6,562 bases of DNA from assembly GCA_021833045.1 (NCBI GenBank), contig JAKBGP010000119.1, positions 1-6,562 of the forward strand, in the 5' to 3' direction. The stretch is from Thermoplasmata archaeon (GTDB taxonomy: Archaea; Thermoplasmatota; Thermoplasmata; Thermoplasmatales; Thermoplasmataceae). This document shows, in pieces, positions 4,509 through 6,562 of the stretch. Each line of letters begins with the position of its first letter. Position 1 is the first letter of the stretch. A program made the translations under genes and the position numbers. The notes beneath the pieces were generated by a model. It saw only the letters and a program-made list of their open reading frames with translations. It was not told the DNA's origin and ran no database searches.

Positions 4509-5642
4509 ATGTTTAAGATAATACAGGACCCAATCTGGGGACCAATAGAAGTCAAACCTGAATTTCTCCAGATAATTGATACAAAGGAATTTCAGAGGCT
4601 TCACTGGATTGCCCAACTTGGCTTGTGCCATATGGTTTTTCCCGGAGCCACACACACAAGATTCCAGCATTCTCTTGGAACCATGTACATAGCTGAAAAA
4701 ATGGGGGAAAAGCTCAATTCAAAACACATGAGTGAATTGAAGGCTGCAGCCCTTTTGCATGACATAGGACATTTTCCATTCAGTCATTCTTTTGAGAGTT
4801 TTTTCAAGGAGAAATACGGTATTTCACATGAAAGTGTCTCAATAGACATTATAAGCGGCAGGGAAGGATCAGGACAGATCAAGGAGATTATGGAAAAGCA
4901 CCATATAGACCCGGACACTGTCGTTTCCATACTCGCAAAATCAGGAGAGTTTCCACTTGAAGAGAGAATTGTTAGCGGGCCAATAGATTCCGATGAGATA
5001 GATTATCTTGCCAGGGACAGTTATTTTACAGGTGTCAACCTGCTACCATTTGATTTCAGGAGAATTGTTTCAGTCCTGATGACAGATGGTGAAAGTATTT
5101 TTATAGAACAAAAAGGTATTCCTGCAATTGAATCACTTCTGATATCCAGATTTCTCATGTACAAGTCTGTCTACTTTCACAAGACAGTGAGAATTATTCA
5201 AAAAATGGTAAGCAGGGCAGTTGATATGGAATATCCTGAGAAAAGAACTTCTTCAATGAAGGATATTCAATTTCTCGACCTTCTGGAACGTGGAAAGGGT
5301 GGAGATATTATCAGAAGTGTGGAGCGAAGAGATCTGGCAAAGCTCATAGCCCAGCATGAGATCAGCAAAGAATCTGAAGAAAAAGCATTCAGAAAAGTAA
5401 TGAAGGAGAAATTTCCAGAATTTTATATTGATGTAGTTCCTCCCTTCAGTTTCAAAAACGATGACAGAGTCAAGAACAGGATAGAAGTGATGGCACATGG
5501 GAAATATCTCGACATACGAACAATTTCTCCGCTTCTTCATTCCCTTTACGGAAGCTTCAACATGAGAAAAATTTTCATCTATGGGGAATCAGGTCAAAAG
5601 AAAGAGATAGACAATTTCACTTCAAACTTTTTTTCATCCTGA
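4509..5642 (+). CDS. HD-domain phosphohydrolase (dGTPase/deoxynucleotide triphosphohydrolase-like)
   Basis: The 377-residue protein belongs to the HD superfamily of metal-dependent phosphohydrolases, in the group related to dGTPases. Motifs in order are THTRFQHSLG (48-57, ligand H54), LLHDIGHFPFSHSFE (82-96, ligands H84-D85, with H88 and H93), and the aspartate motif PIDSDEIDYLARDSYFTG (158-175; D165 the expected ligand, DYL.RD typical). H, HD and D are all intact. Likely substrates are dNTPs or other nucleotides, but substrate cannot be read from sequence. The open frame continues upstream to 4353, but that part lies within the SRP RNA and has no family similarity. The start at ATG 4509 gives MFKIIQDPIWGPIEV, a typical N-terminus in which an 'I.DP..G.I' pattern is common. 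The gene begins about 11-13 bases after the SRP RNA with no separate promoter or terminator visible. Its 3' end overlaps the convergent acetyltransferase gene by 26 bases. Confidence 0.93.
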   Translation: MFKIIQDPIWGPIEVKPEFLQIIDTKEFQRLHWIAQLGLCHMVFPGATHTRFQHSLGTMYIAEKMGEKLNSKHMSELKAAALLHDIGHFPFSHSFESFFKEKYGISHESVSIDIISGREGSGQIKEIMEKHHIDPDTVVSILAKSGEFPLEERIVSGPIDSDEIDYLARDSYFTGVNLLPFDFRRIVSVLMTDGESIFIEQKGIPAIESLLISRFLMYKSVYFHKTVRIIQKMVSRAVDMEYPEKRTSSMKDIQFLDLLERGKGGDIIRSVERRDLAKLIAQHEISKESEEKAFRKVMKEKFPEFYIDVVPPFSFKNDDRVKNRIEVMAHGKYLDIRTISPLLHSLYGSFNMRKIFIYGESGQKKEIDNFTSNFFSS

Positions 5643-6072
5643 TTGCATTTCTGCTCCCTTCAAGTTCTCCTTCATAAAAGTTCGGAAGTACTTTTACGAA
5701 AATATACCCTGCCTTTTCATACATTGCAATGGCGCCCCTGTTATGTTCTCTCACCTCAAGAACCGCTTCTGTAAATCCTCTCTCCTTCATTTTCTGTTCA
5801 ATGGATGAGAGAAGCCTTATTCCGATACCTTTCCCGCGAAATCCGGGATCAACACATATGCTCTCAATATCCGCCTTCCTATTAGGCATACCAATCGCAA
5901 TTGAATATCCTGCAGGTTTACCATCATATTCTGCTATAACGGACATTCCTTCACTTTCCATAATTGCAGTCAGAAGCATCTCAACATCATAAGCGTCATG
6001 AAGGAATGCCCTGTCTTCCAACAACTTTACTATTTTAATATCTTTTTCAGTTGCATCTCTTATATTCAGCAT
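5617..6072 (-). CDS. GNAT-family N-acetyltransferase, RimI/Ard1-like
   Basis: The 151-residue protein has the GNAT fold, with the acetyl-CoA pyrophosphate loop at RGKGIG (79-84, matching R/QxxGxG/A) after the beta4 strand ADIESICVDPGF (67-78). The C-terminal block LEVREHNRGAIAMYEKAGY (105-123) is the hallmark of RimI/Ard1-type N-alpha-acetyltransferases, with N111 and Y118 in the usual places. A YEG/NAIRM segment near the end closes the fold. The likely job is acetylation of the N-terminus of ribosomal or other proteins in the cytoplasm; archaeal Ard1 enzymes of this size act widely on N-termini. Small-molecule GNAT activity cannot be excluded. The ATG at 6072 has no Shine-Dalgarno. A TATA element at about 6101-6114, shared on opposite strands with ribB, predicts a leader of about 9 bases. 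A palindrome lies between that box and the start. The 3' end overlaps the HD gene. Confidence 0.9.
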   Translation of the reverse strand: MLNIRDATEKDIKIVKLLEDRAFLHDAYDVEMLLTAIMESEGMSVIAEYDGKPAGYSIAIGMPNRKADIESICVDPGFRGKGIGIRLLSSIEQKMKERGFTEAVLEVREHNRGAIAMYEKAGYIFVKVLPNFYEGELEGSRNAIRMKKSLK

Positions 6073-6088
6073 AATAACAACTCATAAA

Positions 6089-6102
6089 TTGGTAATTACC
6101 AA
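6089..6102. promoter_or_regulatory. Perfect 14-base palindrome, candidate operator in the ribB/acetyltransferase promoter
   Basis: TTGGTAATTACCAA is its own reverse complement over 14 bases. It abuts the TATA element of ribB, covering the position of the TFB recognition element. On the other strand it lies between the TATA box and the expected start of the acetyltransferase transcript. A dimeric regulator bound here could block both. The riboflavin gene context makes the archaeal kinase/regulator RbkR a candidate; I cannot recall its consensus well enough to claim a match. Confidence 0.5.
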
Positions 6103-6114
6103 AAATATTTATCC
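6101..6114. promoter_or_regulatory. Shared TATA region for divergent ribB and acetyltransferase genes
   Basis: AAAAATATTTATCC is A/T-rich on both strands. On the plus strand the centre lies about 26 bases before the ATG at 6134, predicting a leaderless ribB message. On the minus strand (GGATAAATATTTTT) it predicts a start near 6081, about 9 bases before the acetyltransferase ATG. Neither gene has a Shine-Dalgarno. Confidence 0.55.
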
Positions 6115-6133
6115 ACTCATGAAATAACTCTTC

Positions 6134-6562
6134 ATGATGAAAGAGTACGGATTGCAGGAATCGGTGAAATATGAGTTTGAATCAGGTAAACCGGTGCTGA
6201 TATTCGACCATGAGAAGAGGGAAGGCGAAACAGACATGGTCTTCGCTTCACAATTCGTAGACTTCAATGCCATAAAAATGCTGAGAAAGGAATCTGGAGG
6301 GCTTATTTGTACCACCATAAAGGAATCTCAAGCTAATATTTTAAGCATGCCATTTCTGGAGGAGTTGTATTCAAGATTTCTTCCATATGGAAAAAAGGCA
6401 ATATATTCAGGAGATATGAAATACGATTCCCATTCCTCATTCACATTCACTATCAATTCAAGATCAACTTTTACAGGAATAAGTGACATTGACAGGGCAA
6501 CAACGATCCATGAATTTGTTCAGTTTATTGAAAATTTGAATAAATATGGAAACCCGGTGGAA
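6134..6562 (+). CDS. ribB: 3,4-dihydroxy-2-butanone 4-phosphate synthase (RibB), truncated by the right edge
   Basis: The first 143 codons of DHBP synthase, which converts ribulose 5-phosphate to 3,4-dihydroxy-2-butanone 4-phosphate plus formate for riboflavin synthesis. The family signature is clear. GKPVLIFDHEKREGETDM (18-35) carries the acidic Mg2+/substrate loop (R29, E30, E32, D34, corresponding to the bacterial DREnEgD loop). SGGLICTTI (54-62) follows. Then come FTFTINSRSTFTGISDIDRATT in its two halves (103-113 and 114-124), with the TGIS..DRATT motif. The frame is still open at the edge; the family length of about 220 residues means that the GH-containing C-terminal third is outside the window. 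ATG 6134 is followed directly by a second ATG at 6137, and either may be used; the TATA spacing favours 6134 as a leaderless start. It is divergent from the acetyltransferase gene, sharing a 61-base promoter region with a palindrome. Confidence 0.93.
   Translation, partial: MMKEYGLQESVKYEFESGKPVLIFDHEKREGETDMVFASQFVDFNAIKMLRKESGGLICTTIKESQANILSMPFLEELYSRFLPYGKKAIYSGDMKYDSHSSFTFTINSRSTFTGISDIDRATTIHEFVQFIENLNKYGNPVE

Noticed and set aside
5729..5992. 87-codon plus-strand frame opposite the acetyltransferase
   Set aside because: It is a mirror of GNAT codons; the minus strand encodes an intact family protein.
6109..6318. 69-codon minus-strand frame opposite ribB
   Set aside because: RibB motifs are unmistakable on the plus strand, and this frame is a shadow.
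1..6562. CRISPR array, insertion sequence, riboswitch or defence cassette
   Set aside because: I found no regularly spaced repeats, transposase-like ORF with terminal inverted repeats, or long structured leader before any gene; most genes look leaderless.

Overview
The window reads as a piece of an archaeal chromosome, most likely from the Thermoplasmatales or a close relative. The evidence is a complete archaeal SRP (7S) RNA, an aIF5A gene joined to an agmatinase gene, an archaeal-type RibB, a tRNA gene with no encoded CCA, and A/T-rich TATA-like boxes placed about 25-35 bases before start codons so that most transcripts would be leaderless or nearly so. The genus-level placement is inference; the domain-level placement is well supported.

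Layout. Positions 1-1170 are visibly A+T-rich and poor in conserved genes. They hold a possible gene running off the left edge (minus strand), a small AbrB-like ORF with a weak start (plus), a 151-residue protein that may have a PUA/EVE-like fold (minus), and about 295 bases with no gene but a 12-base direct repeat. Next on the minus strand come tRNA-Pro(CGG) and, upstream of it, a 372-residue polytopic membrane protein of unknown function. Divergent from that is the plus-strand pair aIF5A-agmatinase. The agmatinase appears to start at a TTG inside the aIF5A gene, behind a Shine-Dalgarno sequence. The pair ends four bases from the stop of a convergent small hypothetical gene, and a bidirectional hairpin spans both ends.

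Further right is the SRP RNA (about 4190-4498). An HD-domain phosphohydrolase begins only about 11-13 bases after the end of the RNA, with no terminator visible between them. The open frame of this HD gene runs back into the SRP RNA, so a longest-ORF call would produce a false 52-residue N-terminal extension. The HD gene overlaps the 3' end of a convergent RimI-like acetyltransferase gene. The acetyltransferase and a right-edge-truncated ribB (DHBP synthase) diverge from a 61-base intergenic region that carries a perfect 14-base palindrome next to the shared TATA element.

Functional links. aIF5A carries the lysine that becomes hypusine, and agmatinase lies on the agmatine/polyamine route that supplies or completes that modification, so the pair makes biochemical sense as an operon. 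The palindrome at ribB is the best candidate for a specific regulatory site, possibly an operator for the archaeal riboflavin kinase/regulator RbkR. I found no CRISPR array, insertion sequence or obvious defence cassette. The best leads are the SRP RNA-HD junction and the ribB palindrome.
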